Notes: generated by a model from the sequence alone, not told the origin. 64,000 nucleotides of DNA from Salinilacihabitans rarus (GCF_024296665.1 NZ_CP100762.1:620001-684000); one strand, 5' to 3'; shown: positions 22,949 through 31,327, counted from the first letter of the stretch. Numbers and translations are program-made.

Positions 22949-22995
22949 GAACTATCTGGACAGTCAGGTTCTGACACAATAATGTTTGGCGTGTC

Positions 22996-23385
22996 TGCAA
23001 CACGGCGAACGCGGTGTTCGCCCTGTTCGCGCTCGCGGCGATCGGCCGGCCGCGGACCGGCGTGATGGTCGCCTTCGAGCGGGCGGACGCGCCGGTCGAC
23101 CTTCCGGTGCTGGTCGCGGCCGTCCTCCTCGCGGGGGCGCTGGCGTTCGCGCTCACGCTGGTCGTCGGCGACGCCTACCTCGAGGTGGTCGGCCGGACCG
23201 AGTACTGGAAGCTCTCGGCCGCGGTGCTCTCGCTGCTGGTCGCCCTCTCGTTTCTGTTCACCGGCCCGCTCGGGGTCGCCGTCTTCGCCGTCGCCGCGAC
23301 GGTCGGACTGGTCCCGGTCCGGTTCGGGGCTCGCCGGGTCCACCTCATGGGCGTCCTGATCGGACCGTTGATCTTCAGTTCGTGA
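22996..23385 (+). pseudogene. 5'-truncated TctA-like (tripartite tricarboxylate transporter permease family) gene
   Basis: From CNTANAVFALFALAAIGRPR onwards the frame matches the C-terminal third of the archaeal TctA-like membrane protein family, through LVVGDAYLEVVGR to the typical end ARRVHLMGVLIGPLIFSS, with four hydrophobic helices. Upstream the frame reaches a TGA at 22972-22974 inside non-homologous DNA, so roughly two thirds of the gene (the family is about 400 residues) is missing. The break lies right at the integrase side of the island, making this the probable target gene. The remaining piece cannot be a working transporter. Confidence 0.75.
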
Positions 23386-23478
23386 GCGGGGCCGCGAACT
23401 CGACGCCGACCGCCGCCGACGTTCGCGCCCGGAGTGGGAAAGACAATCGTTAAAAGCGGCGGGCGGAAAAGGGTGGGT

Positions 23479-23658
23479 ATGAGTACGACGGACGAGCGAG
23501 GGACGCGCTCCTGTGTCTCTTGCGGGATCAACATCGCGGGGACGAACGCCGCGTCGTTCAAGTGCCCCGACTGCGGGACGCAGATCTACCGCTGTGCGAA
23601 GTGCCGCAAGCAGAGCAACCTCTACGAGTGCCCCGACTGCGGGTTCACCGGACCGTAA
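23479..23658 (+). CDS. HVO_2753-like two-zinc-finger micro-protein (59 aa)
   Basis: A 59-residue protein with four CxxC motifs (CVSC, CPDC, CAKC, CPDC), the same length and layout as Haloferax volcanii HVO_2753, a structurally characterised zinc micro-protein reported to be needed for swarming and biofilm formation. It lies just before the aEF1B gene, as in Haloferax, and starts at the ATG at 23479. TTAAAAG near 23452 could be its TATA element. The conserved context makes the assignment firm; the molecular role is still unclear. Confidence 0.9.
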   Translation: MSTTDERGTRSCVSCGINIAGTNAASFKCPDCGTQIYRCAKCRKQSNLYECPDCGFTGP

Positions 23659-23660
23659 CC

Positions 23661-23927
23661 ATGGGAAAAGTCGCCGCCAAAATCAAGGTCATGCCGAACA
23701 GCCCCGAGATCGACCTCGACGCGCTCCAGGAGCGCCTCGAGAGTTCCCTCCCCGAAGGGGCGAAGATCAACGGCGTCGAGCGCGAGGAAGTCGCGTTCGG
23801 CCTCGTCGCCCTCTACCCGACCGTGATCGTCCCCGACGGCGCCGGCGGCACCGAGGCCGTCGAAGAGGAGTTCTCCGCGGTCGACGGCGTCGAGAGCGTC
23901 GGCGTCGAGAACGTCGGCCGGATCTGA
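23661..23927 (+). CDS. ef1B: translation elongation factor aEF-1 beta
   Basis: An 88-residue archaeal EF-1B, the guanine nucleotide exchange factor for aEF-1 alpha. The sequence [20 protein letters not shown] and the later [20 protein letters not shown] are family signatures, ending in the usual hydrophobic strand [11 protein letters not shown]. It starts two bases after the zinc micro-protein stop and is co-transcribed with it. Confidence 0.95.
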   Translation: MGKVAAKIKVMPNSPEIDLDALQERLESSLPEGAKINGVEREEVAFGLVALYPTVIVPDGAGGTEAVEEEFSAVDGVESVGVENVGRI

Positions 23928-23948
23928 GGATCTAAACGGTTTTTTCGC
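23928..23948 (+). terminator. T-rich terminator after the aEF1B operon
   Basis: The sequence GGATCTAAACGGTTTTTTCG just after the aEF1B stop contains a run of six T, the usual archaeal intrinsic termination signal. The next gene is on the opposite strand, so a terminator is expected here. Confidence 0.55.
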
Positions 23949-23961
23949 GCGGGCGTCGCGG

Positions 23962-24654
23962 TCAGCCGTCCGAACTCGCGTTCGAACTCGACTCCGGGAG
24001 GCCGGCGTCGACGGCCTCCAGGTACTGTTCGAGGAGGGCGGGAAACTCCCGGCCCCTGAGATAGCGCAGGCCGAAGTCCTCCGTCCAGGCGACGATGCCG
24101 GTGTCCTCGGTGACGACGCCCGCGTCGAGTTCGCGGGCGAGGATCAGGAGGTCGAAGTCCTCCCGGGAGTCGAGGACGCCCCGTCGCATCGCCCGCCGGT
24201 ACTTCTCGCGCAGGTCTGCGATCACCGCGTCGACCTCGGTCTTGTACTCGTGGTCGTCGAGGGGTTCGTTCGCGGAGGCCTCCGCGCGCCTGACGGCCTC
24301 CTCGGAGACGCGCAGGCCGCGGTCGACGCGGTCGCTCATCTCGTCGACGAAGCTGTAGACGACGTTCGCGGGGATCGTGACCGCGTACCGGTCGGGGTGT
24401 TTGCGGATCACCCAGGTGTTGAGCCTCGCGAAGAGGTCCTCGTCGACGTCGCGGTCCGCGAGCATCGTCGTCAGTTCGTCGTGGATCGTCGGCGGCACGT
24501 AACAGGAGATGCCGAGGTGGAGGCGAGCCCGCGCGATCAGGTCGAGGAGGCGGTGGATCGCCTCCTCGGCGGACTCGTCTCCCCGACGGATCTCCTCGGT
24601 GAGGAACGTGGAGGTGTCGAGGACGAACCGCTGTTTGAACGGATCGGCTGCCAT
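23962..24654 (-). CDS. RNA ligase partner/HARP-type PIN nuclease
   Basis: The 230-residue protein from the ATG at 24654 ([20 protein letters not shown]) belongs to the PIN-like family called RNA ligase partner, also known as homologues of Aquifex RNase P (HARP), which can process tRNA 5' ends as a single protein. PIN acids are visible in VLDTSTF near the start and in [20 protein letters not shown] near the end, around the helical insertion of the family. A matching RNA ligase gene lies 0.55 kb away on the other strand. Haloarchaea also have normal RNase P, so its role here is uncertain. The longer start at 24681 is not needed. Confidence 0.85.
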   Translation of the reverse strand: MAADPFKQRFVLDTSTFLTEEIRRGDESAEEAIHRLLDLIARARLHLGISCYVPPTIHDELTTMLADRDVDEDLFARLNTWVIRKHPDRYAVTIPANVVYSFVDEMSDRVDRGLRVSEEAVRRAEASANEPLDDHEYKTEVDAVIADLREKYRRAMRRGVLDSREDFDLLILARELDAGVVTEDTGIVAWTEDFGLRYLRGREFPALLEQYLEAVDAGLPESSSNASSDG

Positions 24655-24702
24655 GTCGCGACCTTGGGTCCGCGACGGCAAATAAGTGGACCGCGCCGGC
24701 AG

Positions 24703-25101
24703 TCAGGAGAGCAGTCGCGCCGCCTCCGGGGAGAGGTCGACCGTGACGTCCTCGTCGACGACCTTGCTGACCTCGTCGAGGTTGCCCGCGAGCACCTTCA
24801 GTATGTCCCCCGGGTTTGGGTAGACGAGCATGGTGCCGTCCTCGCCCTCGGCGACCAGTTGCGTGTCGTTCAGGACGATCTGGTCGTTCTGGATCGTCGC
24901 CGTGACGACCGGCAGCGTCTCCGGTTTCCCGCCGTCGGTCCCCGTTACCTTCTGGATGTTCACGGTCTCGAGTCCGAGGACGTCCTTGTACTCCTTGACC
25001 CGCTCGGCGCAGGCGACCATGTCGTTGAGGATCGCCGTCCGGCGCTCGTCGCCGTGGTCGCCGTCGAGACAGTGCTGGCAGACGCGGAGTTCGAGTCGCA
25101 T
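24703..25101 (-). CDS. haloarchaeal hypothetical protein between HARP and RNA ligase (132 aa)
   Basis: Starts MRLELRVCQHCLDGDHGDER with a CxxC pair, then a helical part (VACAERVKEYKDVLGL), a beta-rich core (NIQKVTGTDGGKPETLPVVT, ATIQNDQIVLNDTQLVAEGE) and an acidic tail. I do not recognise a family. The ATG at 25101 is chosen; codons further upstream overlap the ligase gene antisense and lack coding character. It is transcribed toward HARP and divergently from the RNA ligase, so a link to RNA processing is plausible but unproven. Confidence 0.6.
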   Translation of the reverse strand: MRLELRVCQHCLDGDHGDERRTAILNDMVACAERVKEYKDVLGLETVNIQKVTGTDGGKPETLPVVTATIQNDQIVLNDTQLVAEGEDGTMLVYPNPGDILKVLAGNLDEVSKVVDEDVTVDLSPEAARLLS

Positions 25102-25206
25102 TGGCGGACGTTGTCGGCGCGCGCCGATGACGGTTTCGACTCTTCGACCCGACCGCGGACAGCCGTTATGGGCGCGGGACGCGTACCCCCGACCGGGTGA
25201 CAGACC

Positions 25207-26331
25207 GTGGCGGAGCCGTACCACAGGCGACTCGGGATGGGGGAGGAGGCCTTCGAGGACCTCGCCGAGCACCTCCAACGTCGCGAGTACGAGGGCCGGG
25301 AGTACCGACACGTCCCCGACTACCGGCGCGGCGTCGAGCGCGGGACGGTCCTGCTGGAGGGGGTCGTCGTCCGCGGGTTCCCGAAGGTGCCCCGGACGCT
25401 CGTCCTCTCGGAGGGCGTCCCGAACCACTTCGAGGACGCCGAGGTGGCCGTCGAGGAGAAGTTAAACGGGTACAACGTCCGCGTCGCGTGCGTCGACGGC
25501 GACGTCCTCGCGTTCACCCGCGGAGGGCTGATCTGTCCGTACACCACGTGGCTGCTCGACCGGCGCCTCGACGTCGACTTCGAACCGATCTTCGAGGCCT
25601 ATCCGGAGGCGATGCTCTGTGGCGAGGTGATCGGCCCGGAGAACCCCTACACGAGCCACGACTACCCCGCGGTCGACTCGATCGCCTTCCGCGCGTTCGA
25701 CTGGCGCGACCGCGAGTCGGGCGACCCGCTGTCGGTCCGCCAGCGCCGCGAGCGCTACGAGTCGTTCGGCGTCCCGCAGACGCGGCTGTTCGGCGTCTAC
25801 GACGTCGACGAGACGGCCGCGGCCGTCCGCGAGGCCGTCGCCGAACTGGACGCCGAGGGTCGCGAGGGCGTCGTGATGAAGTCGGCCGACGCGCGGACCC
25901 AGTTGAAGTACACGACCTCGGCGGCCAACCGGGGCGACCTCGCGTTCGCGTTCTCGCTGCCGTTCGACTACGGGCAGGCGTTTATGTTCCGGCGGCTCAT
26001 CCGCGAGGCGTTCCAGTCGGTCGAGTGGGACGAATCCGACGAGCGGGCCCGCGAGCGGGCCCACGACCTCGGCGAGGCGATCCTGCTCTCGATGCGCGAC
26101 TCCCTCCGGACGGTCGACGAGGGCGGCACGGTCGGCGAGCGCCACACCGTCCGGGGCGACGACGAGGCGATCGACGCGCTGGTCGAACACCTCCGCGGTC
26201 AGGGGCTCTCACTCGAAGTCGAGACGGACCGGCGCGAGGACGGCGACCGGGTGCTCACGTTCCGCAAGCGGGCGCAGTCGACGAACGACAAGATCCGCAA
26301 CTACCTCGACGGACACGTCGTCCGCGAGTGA
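25207..26331 (+). CDS. archaeal ATP-dependent RNA ligase (Rnl3/Pab1020 type)
   Basis: A 374-residue nucleotidyltransferase that seals or circularises RNA through a lysyl-AMP intermediate. Motif I is EEKLNGYNVR with K85 as the adenylated lysine; later motifs include FTRGGLICPYTT, EVIGPENPY, FRAFDW and EGVVMKS. Length and order match the archaeal RNA ligase 3 family. The GTG at 25207 is the likely start; an ATG at 25237 would remove ten residues. The HARP-type RNA ligase partner gene lies just upstream on the other strand, the association that gave that family its name. Confidence 0.9.
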   Translation: MAEPYHRRLGMGEEAFEDLAEHLQRREYEGREYRHVPDYRRGVERGTVLLEGVVVRGFPKVPRTLVLSEGVPNHFEDAEVAVEEKLNGYNVRVACVDGDVLAFTRGGLICPYTTWLLDRRLDVDFEPIFEAYPEAMLCGEVIGPENPYTSHDYPAVDSIAFRAFDWRDRESGDPLSVRQRRERYESFGVPQTRLFGVYDVDETAAAVREAVAELDAEGREGVVMKSADARTQLKYTTSAANRGDLAFAFSLPFDYGQAFMFRRLIREAFQSVEWDESDERARERAHDLGEAILLSMRDSLRTVDEGGTVGERHTVRGDDEAIDALVEHLRGQGLSLEVETDRREDGDRVLTFRKRAQSTNDKIRNYLDGHVVRE

Positions 26332-26393
26332 GGGCCACACATCTAGATCGGGCGACACACCTAACTCCGTCCCCTTCCACGTCACGGCTGTCA

Positions 26394-27389
26394 ATGAGCG
26401 ACGAGTTCCGCTCCCTTTCGAAGAGCGACGTGGAGCGATTGCGAGACGACGTGGCGACCCACGACCTCCCGGCGGCCGTCGAACCCGTACTCGACGAGTA
26501 CGCGCGCGTCGCGGGCGACCGCGACTCGTTCATCTGGCGGTGGCTCCACCGGCTCTTTCCGCACGTCAGGCTCTCCTGTGTCGATCCGGCGGCGGCCGAG
26601 CGAGTGCGGACCGCCAAACTGCTCGCGTCGATCTACGTCTCGGCCGTCGACGACGTCGCCGAGTCCCACGGCGACCGGGCCACGTTCGAGGAGGCGTCGA
26701 AGGTCCCGTTCGACCACCTGCATCCGCGCCCCGACCGCGAGGGGGTCGACGCCGACCTCGTCTCGTTCGCGGCGACCGTCTGGGACCGGTTCGATGGGAT
26801 CGTCGCCGACGCCCCCCGCGCCCCGGAGTTCGCGGACGTGCTCCGGTTCGACTTCCGGCAGGCGCTGACCGCGATCGAGTTCTCCGCGCTCGCGAACCGG
26901 CACCTCGAACTCCTCGCCCCGGAGGAGGTCAGCCGCTACGACGCCCACAACATGCTGGTCTACGTCTGCGCCGACGTCGATCTGTTGCACTCGCCCGAAT
27001 TCGACGCGACGGAGTTGGCGCCGCTGCGGCGGGTGCTCGCGCGCACCCAGCGGATGGCGCGGATCGGCAACTGGCTCACCACGTGGAAGCGCGAACTCGC
27101 GGAGGGCGACCTGAGTTCGGGCGTGATCGCCCGCGCGCTCGATCGCGGGGTCGTCACGCTGGCGGAACTCGAGGCGCTGCGGGACGAACCGACGGACGAG
27201 CGGGTCGAGACGATCGCCCGACGGATCGACGAAAACGATGTGGAGGATTTTTACCTCCGGCAGTGGCACGAGGACTTCGCCGCCGTCGAGGCGCTCGAAC
27301 CCGTCATCGAATCGGTCGACGTCGAGTCGTACCTCGAGGGGTTCGAGACCGTCCGCCGGTACCACGTCGCCAGCGAGGGACTGAAGTGA
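26394..27389 (+). CDS. class I terpene-synthase-like protein
   Basis: The 331-residue all-helical protein carries every class I terpene synthase landmark: a DDxxE motif (D86-D87-V-A-E90), an NSE-type triad N226/T230/E234 (NWLTTWKRE), a basic residue R181 about 45 residues before it as in pyrophosphate sensors, and a C-terminal RY pair (R322-Y323). The 140-residue distance from DDxxE to NSE is exactly that of canonical enzymes. Such enzymes bind Mg2+ and prenyl diphosphates and form cyclic terpenes. Overall similarity to known synthases is not obvious by eye, so substrate and activity are inference. Its TGA overlaps the start of a regulator gene (27389). Confidence 0.6.
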   Translation: MSDEFRSLSKSDVERLRDDVATHDLPAAVEPVLDEYARVAGDRDSFIWRWLHRLFPHVRLSCVDPAAAERVRTAKLLASIYVSAVDDVAESHGDRATFEEASKVPFDHLHPRPDREGVDADLVSFAATVWDRFDGIVADAPRAPEFADVLRFDFRQALTAIEFSALANRHLELLAPEEVSRYDAHNMLVYVCADVDLLHSPEFDATELAPLRRVLARTQRMARIGNWLTTWKRELAEGDLSSGVIARALDRGVVTLAELEALRDEPTDERVETIARRIDENDVEDFYLRQWHEDFAAVEALEPVIESVDVESYLEGFETVRRYHVASEGLK

Positions 27390-28207
27390 TGACCGCTACC
27401 GGACCACGAGAGACCCACACCGTCGAACCGCCACCCGACGAGGACGATTGGCCCGCGGGGATCGATCGGGACCTGCTCATCGAGGCGGTTCGCCGCTCGA
27501 ACGTCCTCGCCGAACTACGATCGGGGCCCGCCGACGCCAGCGAACTGGAAGCCGCCCTCGACGTCTCCCGGTCGACGATCCACCGGGCGACGAAGTCGCT
27601 CGAGGAACTGAACCTGATCGAGAAGTCGAACGGCCGGTTCGAACTCACCGGCGTCGGCGACGTCGTCGCCCGGGAGACGGACGTCTACGGGCGGCGCATC
27701 GCGGCCGCGATCTCGCTCGAACCGTTCCTGAACCTCGTCGACGTCGAGGACGTCCCGATCGAACACTTCGCCGACGCGACGGTGACGGTGCCGAAGCCGC
27801 GCCAGCCACACTTTACCGTCCGCCGGATCATGGACCTGATCGAGGAGGCCGACTCCCTCCGGCTTTTCACGTCGGTCATCTCCCCGTTCTACGTCGACGT
27901 CGCTCACCGCGAGATCCTCGAGGGGACCGAGGTCGAGGCGATCTTCGACGCCGACATCCTCGACATCGTCCTCGCGGAGTACGAGTCGGAGGCGAGGGGG
28001 GCGATCGAGACGGGGAACTTCGACGTGTACGTCCACGACTCGGTCCCGTTCGAACTGTTCCTCCTCGACGGGAAAATCGGGATGGCCGCCCACGACGAGA
28101 ACGGCATCGCGCGGGTGTTCGTGGAGGCGGACTCCCCGGAGGCGATCCGGTGGGCCCGTCGCCTCTACGACCGGTACCTCGCGGAATCGCGGCACAAAGC
28201 CCCCTGA
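27389..28207 (+). CDS. FilR1-like winged-helix transcriptional regulator
   Basis: A 272-residue regulator. The N-terminal winged helix (LLIEAVRRSNVLAELRSGPA, LEAALDVSRSTIHRATKSLE, LTGVGDVVARE) is followed by the alpha/beta domain of archaeal FilR1-type regulators (VRRIMDLIEEADSLRLFTSV, AHREILEGTEVEAIFDADI, VYVHDSVPFELFLLDGKIGM). It starts within the stop of the terpene-synthase-like gene (ATGA) and so shares its transcript. It may control that gene; this link is inference from the overlap. Ligand unknown. Confidence 0.85.
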   Translation: MTATGPRETHTVEPPPDEDDWPAGIDRDLLIEAVRRSNVLAELRSGPADASELEAALDVSRSTIHRATKSLEELNLIEKSNGRFELTGVGDVVARETDVYGRRIAAAISLEPFLNLVDVEDVPIEHFADATVTVPKPRQPHFTVRRIMDLIEEADSLRLFTSVISPFYVDVAHREILEGTEVEAIFDADILDIVLAEYESEARGAIETGNFDVYVHDSVPFELFLLDGKIGMAAHDENGIARVFVEADSPEAIRWARRLYDRYLAESRHKAP

Positions 28208-28408
28208 ACTGCCGTCCCCGTTCGGGGCTCCGGTCGTCGTTTCACGAGTGACACCGTTGTCGGAGCCGAACGAGTTTCACCTCCGGAATCGACGTCGGGG
28301 GTCGTACTGGTTGCGGCGGTGAATATAAGCGCCGACGAGAGGTAGGGTGGACGACGTCGGGTACCCCTCCCGTCCGACGGGTCGGGCGGGCCCGAGCGAG
28401 AGACGACC

Positions 28409-28723
28409 ATGAGTTCCACGATGACCGATCGACCATCCCCGGACCTGAAGTACGACGCCGACGCCGAGGCGTACGTTCTCGTCCCCTCGCCCGAGGCGGA
28501 CGTGAGCGTCGAACTCGTCCTCGCGATCGCCGAGATAACCGACCGCGACCCGCTCGAGATGCGTCCGATCTACGAGTGTTGCGATCCGGAGACGATCGAC
28601 GCGCTGTGTGCGGCCCGTCGAAACGACGCGGTCGAGATCGACGGCGACGTCTCGGTGACGATCGCCGACCACCGGGTGACGATCGAAGCCGACGGGACGT
28701 TCCGCGTCGAACCGCCGGCGTGA
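28409..28723 (+). CDS. HalOD1 output-domain protein
   Basis: The 104-residue protein has the HalOD1 pattern: VELVLAIAEITDRDPLEMRP, PIYECCDPETIDALC, and the closing hairpin VSVTIADHRVTIEADGTFRV. It resembles the island gene at 10064-10381. Such single-domain proteins are abundant in haloarchaea and their partners are unknown. GAATATAAGCG near 28321 is a possible TATA element but lies about 85 bases upstream of the start. Confidence 0.8.
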   Translation: MSSTMTDRPSPDLKYDADAEAYVLVPSPEADVSVELVLAIAEITDRDPLEMRPIYECCDPETIDALCAARRNDAVEIDGDVSVTIADHRVTIEADGTFRVEPPA

Positions 28724-28725
28724 CC

Positions 28726-29886
28726 CTAGCGTAACGCGGCGTCGATCGCCGCCTCGAGGTCGGCGATCAGATCGTCGACGTGTTCGATGCCGACGCTGAC
28801 GCGGATCAGGGCGTCGGTGAGGCCGGCCTCGATGCGCTCCTCACGCGGGATCGCCGCGTGGGTCATCGGCGCCGGCTGTTCGATCAGGCTCTCGACGCCG
28901 CCGAGGCTCTCCGCCAGCGTGAACACCTCGGTGTTCGAGACGACCGCGCTCGCCTCCTCCATGCCCGCGTCGAGTTCGAAGCTCAGCATGCCGCCGAAGT
29001 CGTCCATCTGCTCCGCGGCGACCTCGTGGCCGGGGTGGCTCTCGAGGCCGGGGTAGTAGACGCGCTCGACGTCCGGGTGGTCCTCGAGCCACGCGGCGAT
29101 GGCGCGGGCGTTCTCGCAGTGGCGCTCCATCCGGACGGGCAGGGTCTTCGTCCCGCGGAGGACGAGAAAGCAGTCGAACGGGCCGGGCGTCGCGCCGACG
29201 GCGTTCTGGTAGAAGCCGAACTGCTCGTCGAGGTCGGGGTCGTTCGTCAGCAGGGCGCCGCCGACGACGTCGGAGTGGCCCCCGAGGTACTTCGTCAGCG
29301 AGTGGGAGACGACGTCGGCGCCCAGTTCCAGCGGTCGCTGGAGGTACGGCGTCGCGAACGTGTTGTCGATGGCGCAGATCGCGTCGTGGTCGTGGGCGAT
29401 TTCGGCCGCACCCTCGACGTCGACGATCGACATGAGGGGATTGGTGGGCGTCTCGAGCCAGAGCAGTTCGGTCTCCTCGCGGAAGGCCGCCTCGATCGCG
29501 TCGAGGTCGGTCATGTCGACGAACGAAAAGTCGACGTCGTAGTCCTCGTAGACCTGCGTGAAGATGCGGTGGGTGCCGCCGTAGACGTCGTTGCCGGTGA
29601 CGACGTGATCGCCGGCGGAAAGCAGGTTGAGGACGGTGTTGATCGAGCCCATGCCGCTGGCGAAACAGCGGCCGTACTCCGCCCCTTCGAGGCTCGCGAG
29701 GTTCTCCTCTAGGTCCGTGCGGGTCGGGTTGCCGGTCCGGGAGTACTCGTAGCCGCGGTGGTCGCCGGGGGCGTCCTGCTCGTAGGTGGAGTTCGCGTAG
29801 ATCGGCGTCATCAGCGCGCCGGTCTCCTCGTCGGGCTCCTGGCCGGCGTGAATCGCGCGGGTCTCGATCCGCTGGTCGTCGTCCAT
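28726..29886 (-). CDS. metB: cystathionine gamma-synthase/lyase (PLP-dependent)
   Basis: A 386-residue Cys/Met-metabolism PLP enzyme. The PLP lysine is K199 (SHSLTKYLGGHSD). Other signatures are YEYSRTGNPTR, ASGMGSINTVLNLL, ETPTNPLMSIVD, DNTFATPYLQ and the C-terminal SLGGVESLIEQPAPMTHA. It makes or cleaves cystathionine in methionine/cysteine metabolism; direction cannot be told from sequence. It stands alone here, but the split methionine synthase pair lies 5 kb away. Confidence 0.92.
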   Translation of the reverse strand: MDDDQRIETRAIHAGQEPDEETGALMTPIYANSTYEQDAPGDHRGYEYSRTGNPTRTDLEENLASLEGAEYGRCFASGMGSINTVLNLLSAGDHVVTGNDVYGGTHRIFTQVYEDYDVDFSFVDMTDLDAIEAAFREETELLWLETPTNPLMSIVDVEGAAEIAHDHDAICAIDNTFATPYLQRPLELGADVVSHSLTKYLGGHSDVVGGALLTNDPDLDEQFGFYQNAVGATPGPFDCFLVLRGTKTLPVRMERHCENARAIAAWLEDHPDVERVYYPGLESHPGHEVAAEQMDDFGGMLSFELDAGMEEASAVVSNTEVFTLAESLGGVESLIEQPAPMTHAAIPREERIEAGLTDALIRVSVGIEHVDDLIADLEAAIDAALR

Positions 29887-29952
29887 ACGCGGGGCGACGG
29901 CGCGGAGGTAAGTTACGCTTGCCTTCTCCGCCGGCGTCGACGGGTCGCCGCC

Positions 29953-30519
29953 TCAGCGACGACCCCGGTCCGGGCCGTCCCACTCCGTCCGGAGGAGGCC
30001 GTAGATCACGCAGTCGACGTGCGTTCCGTCGACGAACATGAACTTCCGGAGCCGTCCCTCCTCCGCGAAGCCCAGCGACTCGAGGAGCCCTCGCGAGGCG
30101 TCGTTGAACGCGAACGCCCGCGCGCTGACCGCGGGGGTTCCGTACGTGCGAAAGACGTAGTCGACGGCGAGCGCGACGGCCTCCGAGCCGTAGCCCTCGC
30201 CGTGGACCTCCGGGACGAGCCAGTAGCTGAGTTCGGGGCGCTTCCAGTCGACGTCCTCGACGTTGACGACCCCGATCGGACGGGTCTCGTCGGCCTCGGG
30301 CGCGCCGGGTCCGGCACCGTCCGCGTCGAGGCAGACGAGTAGCCTGTCGTCGTCGCTCTCGGCCAGCGCGGCCTCGATCTCGTCGCGAGTTCGCACTCTG
30401 GAGGCCAGCGGATACCGGATCTCCGGGTTCGTACACCCCCGCTGCAGGAACTCGACGTCCTCGGACTCGGCCGTACGGAGGGTCACGCGGTCGCCGCGCT
30501 CGATCGCTGCGCCGGGCAT
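29953..30519 (-). CDS. GNAT-family N-acetyltransferase (RimJ/RimL-like)
   Basis: Starting at the ATG at 30519 (MPGAAIERGDRVTLRTAESE), the 188-residue protein shows the RimJ-like GNAT core: PIGVVNVEDVDWKRPELSYW, then the acetyl-CoA loop HGEGYGSEAVALAVDYVF and AFAFNDASRGLLESLGFAEE. It transfers an acetyl group to an amine, perhaps a protein N-terminus; the substrate is unknown. The upstream extension to 30603 overlaps the divergent ribosomal-protein promoter and looks non-coding. Confidence 0.85.
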   Translation of the reverse strand: MPGAAIERGDRVTLRTAESEDVEFLQRGCTNPEIRYPLASRVRTRDEIEAALAESDDDRLLVCLDADGAGPGAPEADETRPIGVVNVEDVDWKRPELSYWLVPEVHGEGYGSEAVALAVDYVFRTYGTPAVSARAFAFNDASRGLLESLGFAEEGRLRKFMFVDGTHVDCVIYGLLRTEWDGPDRGRR

Positions 30520-30656
30520 GGCACGGAGCACTCGGCCGGCGCGGATAAGCCTGTTTGAAGCGTGGTATCCTCCGACGGGAGGAGCGCCTCGACCGGCGCG
30601 CACGGACGCGGAACGTGCGTTTTATAACGGTCACCGGACAAGAGGGGCGTACGACT

Positions 30657-30974
30657 ATGCCGAACTCCAATGGACCTCGCCAGGGAACCCGGAAGAAACT
30701 CGCCAACGATCCCCGAGAGCGCGGCACCTCCCCGCCACAGCGGGCGATCCAGGAGTACGACGTGGGCCAGAATGTCCACCTCAAGATCGACCCGAGCGTC
30801 TCCAACGGACGCTTTCACCCGCGCTTCGACGGTCAGACCGGCGAAGTCGTCGGCAAGCAGGGCAGCGCGTTCAAGGTACGCGTCACCGACGGCGGCAAAG
30901 AGAAGACGCTGATCGTGACGGCTGCCCACCTCACGGGCCAGAAAGGCGAGGACAACCTGCCCGACCAGGAATGA
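30657..30974 (+). CDS. rpl21e: 50S ribosomal protein L21e
   Basis: The 105-residue protein ([20 protein letters not shown], later [20 protein letters not shown] and [17 protein letters not shown]) is archaeal L21e, a large-subunit protein. The ATG at 30657 has a TATA-like TTTTATAACGG about 35 bases upstream. Its stop overlaps the rpoF start. It opens the conserved archaeal run rpl21e-rpoF-DUF655-ksgA. Confidence 0.95.
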   Translation: MPNSNGPRQGTRKKLANDPRERGTSPPQRAIQEYDVGQNVHLKIDPSVSNGRFHPRFDGQTGEVVGKQGSAFKVRVTDGGKEKTLIVTAAHLTGQKGEDNLPDQE

Positions 30975-31327
30975 CGATCTTCAAGGAGATCGTCGACGAG
31001 GAGTACCTGACGGTTCCGGAGGTCAAGGAGCTACTCGCCGACATCGAGGCCGAGCGCGCCCTCGACGAGGACCGCGAACTCCGCTACGAACTCGCGCGGG
31101 CGATCGAACACGTCAACCGGTTTGCGGTCCTCGACCCCGAGGAGTCCCGGGAACTGGTCGAGGAACTGCGCGAACTCGAGAAGGTCGACGAGGCGACGGC
31201 GTACAAGATCGCCAACCTCCTGCCGCGGAACCGCGACGAACTGCGGTCGGTCTTCGCCCAGCAGCGCTACTCGCTCTCCGGGGACGAACTCGACGAGATT
31301 CTGGACGTGGTCGCCCGCTACGTCTGA
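30971..31327 (+). CDS. rpoF: RNA polymerase subunit F (Rpb4-like)
   Basis: A 118-residue Rpb4 homologue that forms the polymerase stalk with RpoE. It begins [20 protein letters not shown] and has the HRDC-like C-terminal helices ([38 protein letters not shown]). The ATG overlaps the L21e stop. Placement after L21e is conserved across Archaea. Confidence 0.95.
   Translation: MTIFKEIVDEEYLTVPEVKELLADIEAERALDEDRELRYELARAIEHVNRFAVLDPEESRELVEELRELEKVDEATAYKIANLLPRNRDELRSVFAQQRYSLSGDELDEILDVVARYV

Larger units (their letters stand above)
4942..22990. mobile_element. integrated genetic element or genomic island with tyrosine integrase at its right end
   Basis: The region between the CRISPR array and the core genes at 23 kb has mixed GC, many short hypothetical genes in ATGA-overlapping runs, regulators, a DUF5131 phage-type gene, gene fragments and internal direct repeats, and ends in a tyrosine recombinase gene. 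The right border is fixed to about 22949-22995, where a 5'-truncated TctA-like permease begins. The left border is not visible; I found no copy of the right junction near 4.9-5.2 kb, so the element may extend left past the cas genes. No structural virus gene, replication initiator or conjugation gene was recognised. Confidence 0.6.

Noticed and set aside
21644-23065. 473-codon plus-strand ORF
   Set aside because: It is antisense to the integrase gene, whose catalytic motifs are clear; high GC creates open antisense frames.
28841-30805. 654-codon Arg-rich minus-strand ORF
   Set aside because: It is an out-of-frame shadow of the cystathionine synthase/lyase and acetyltransferase genes, with Arg/Pro/Ala-rich low-complexity sequence.
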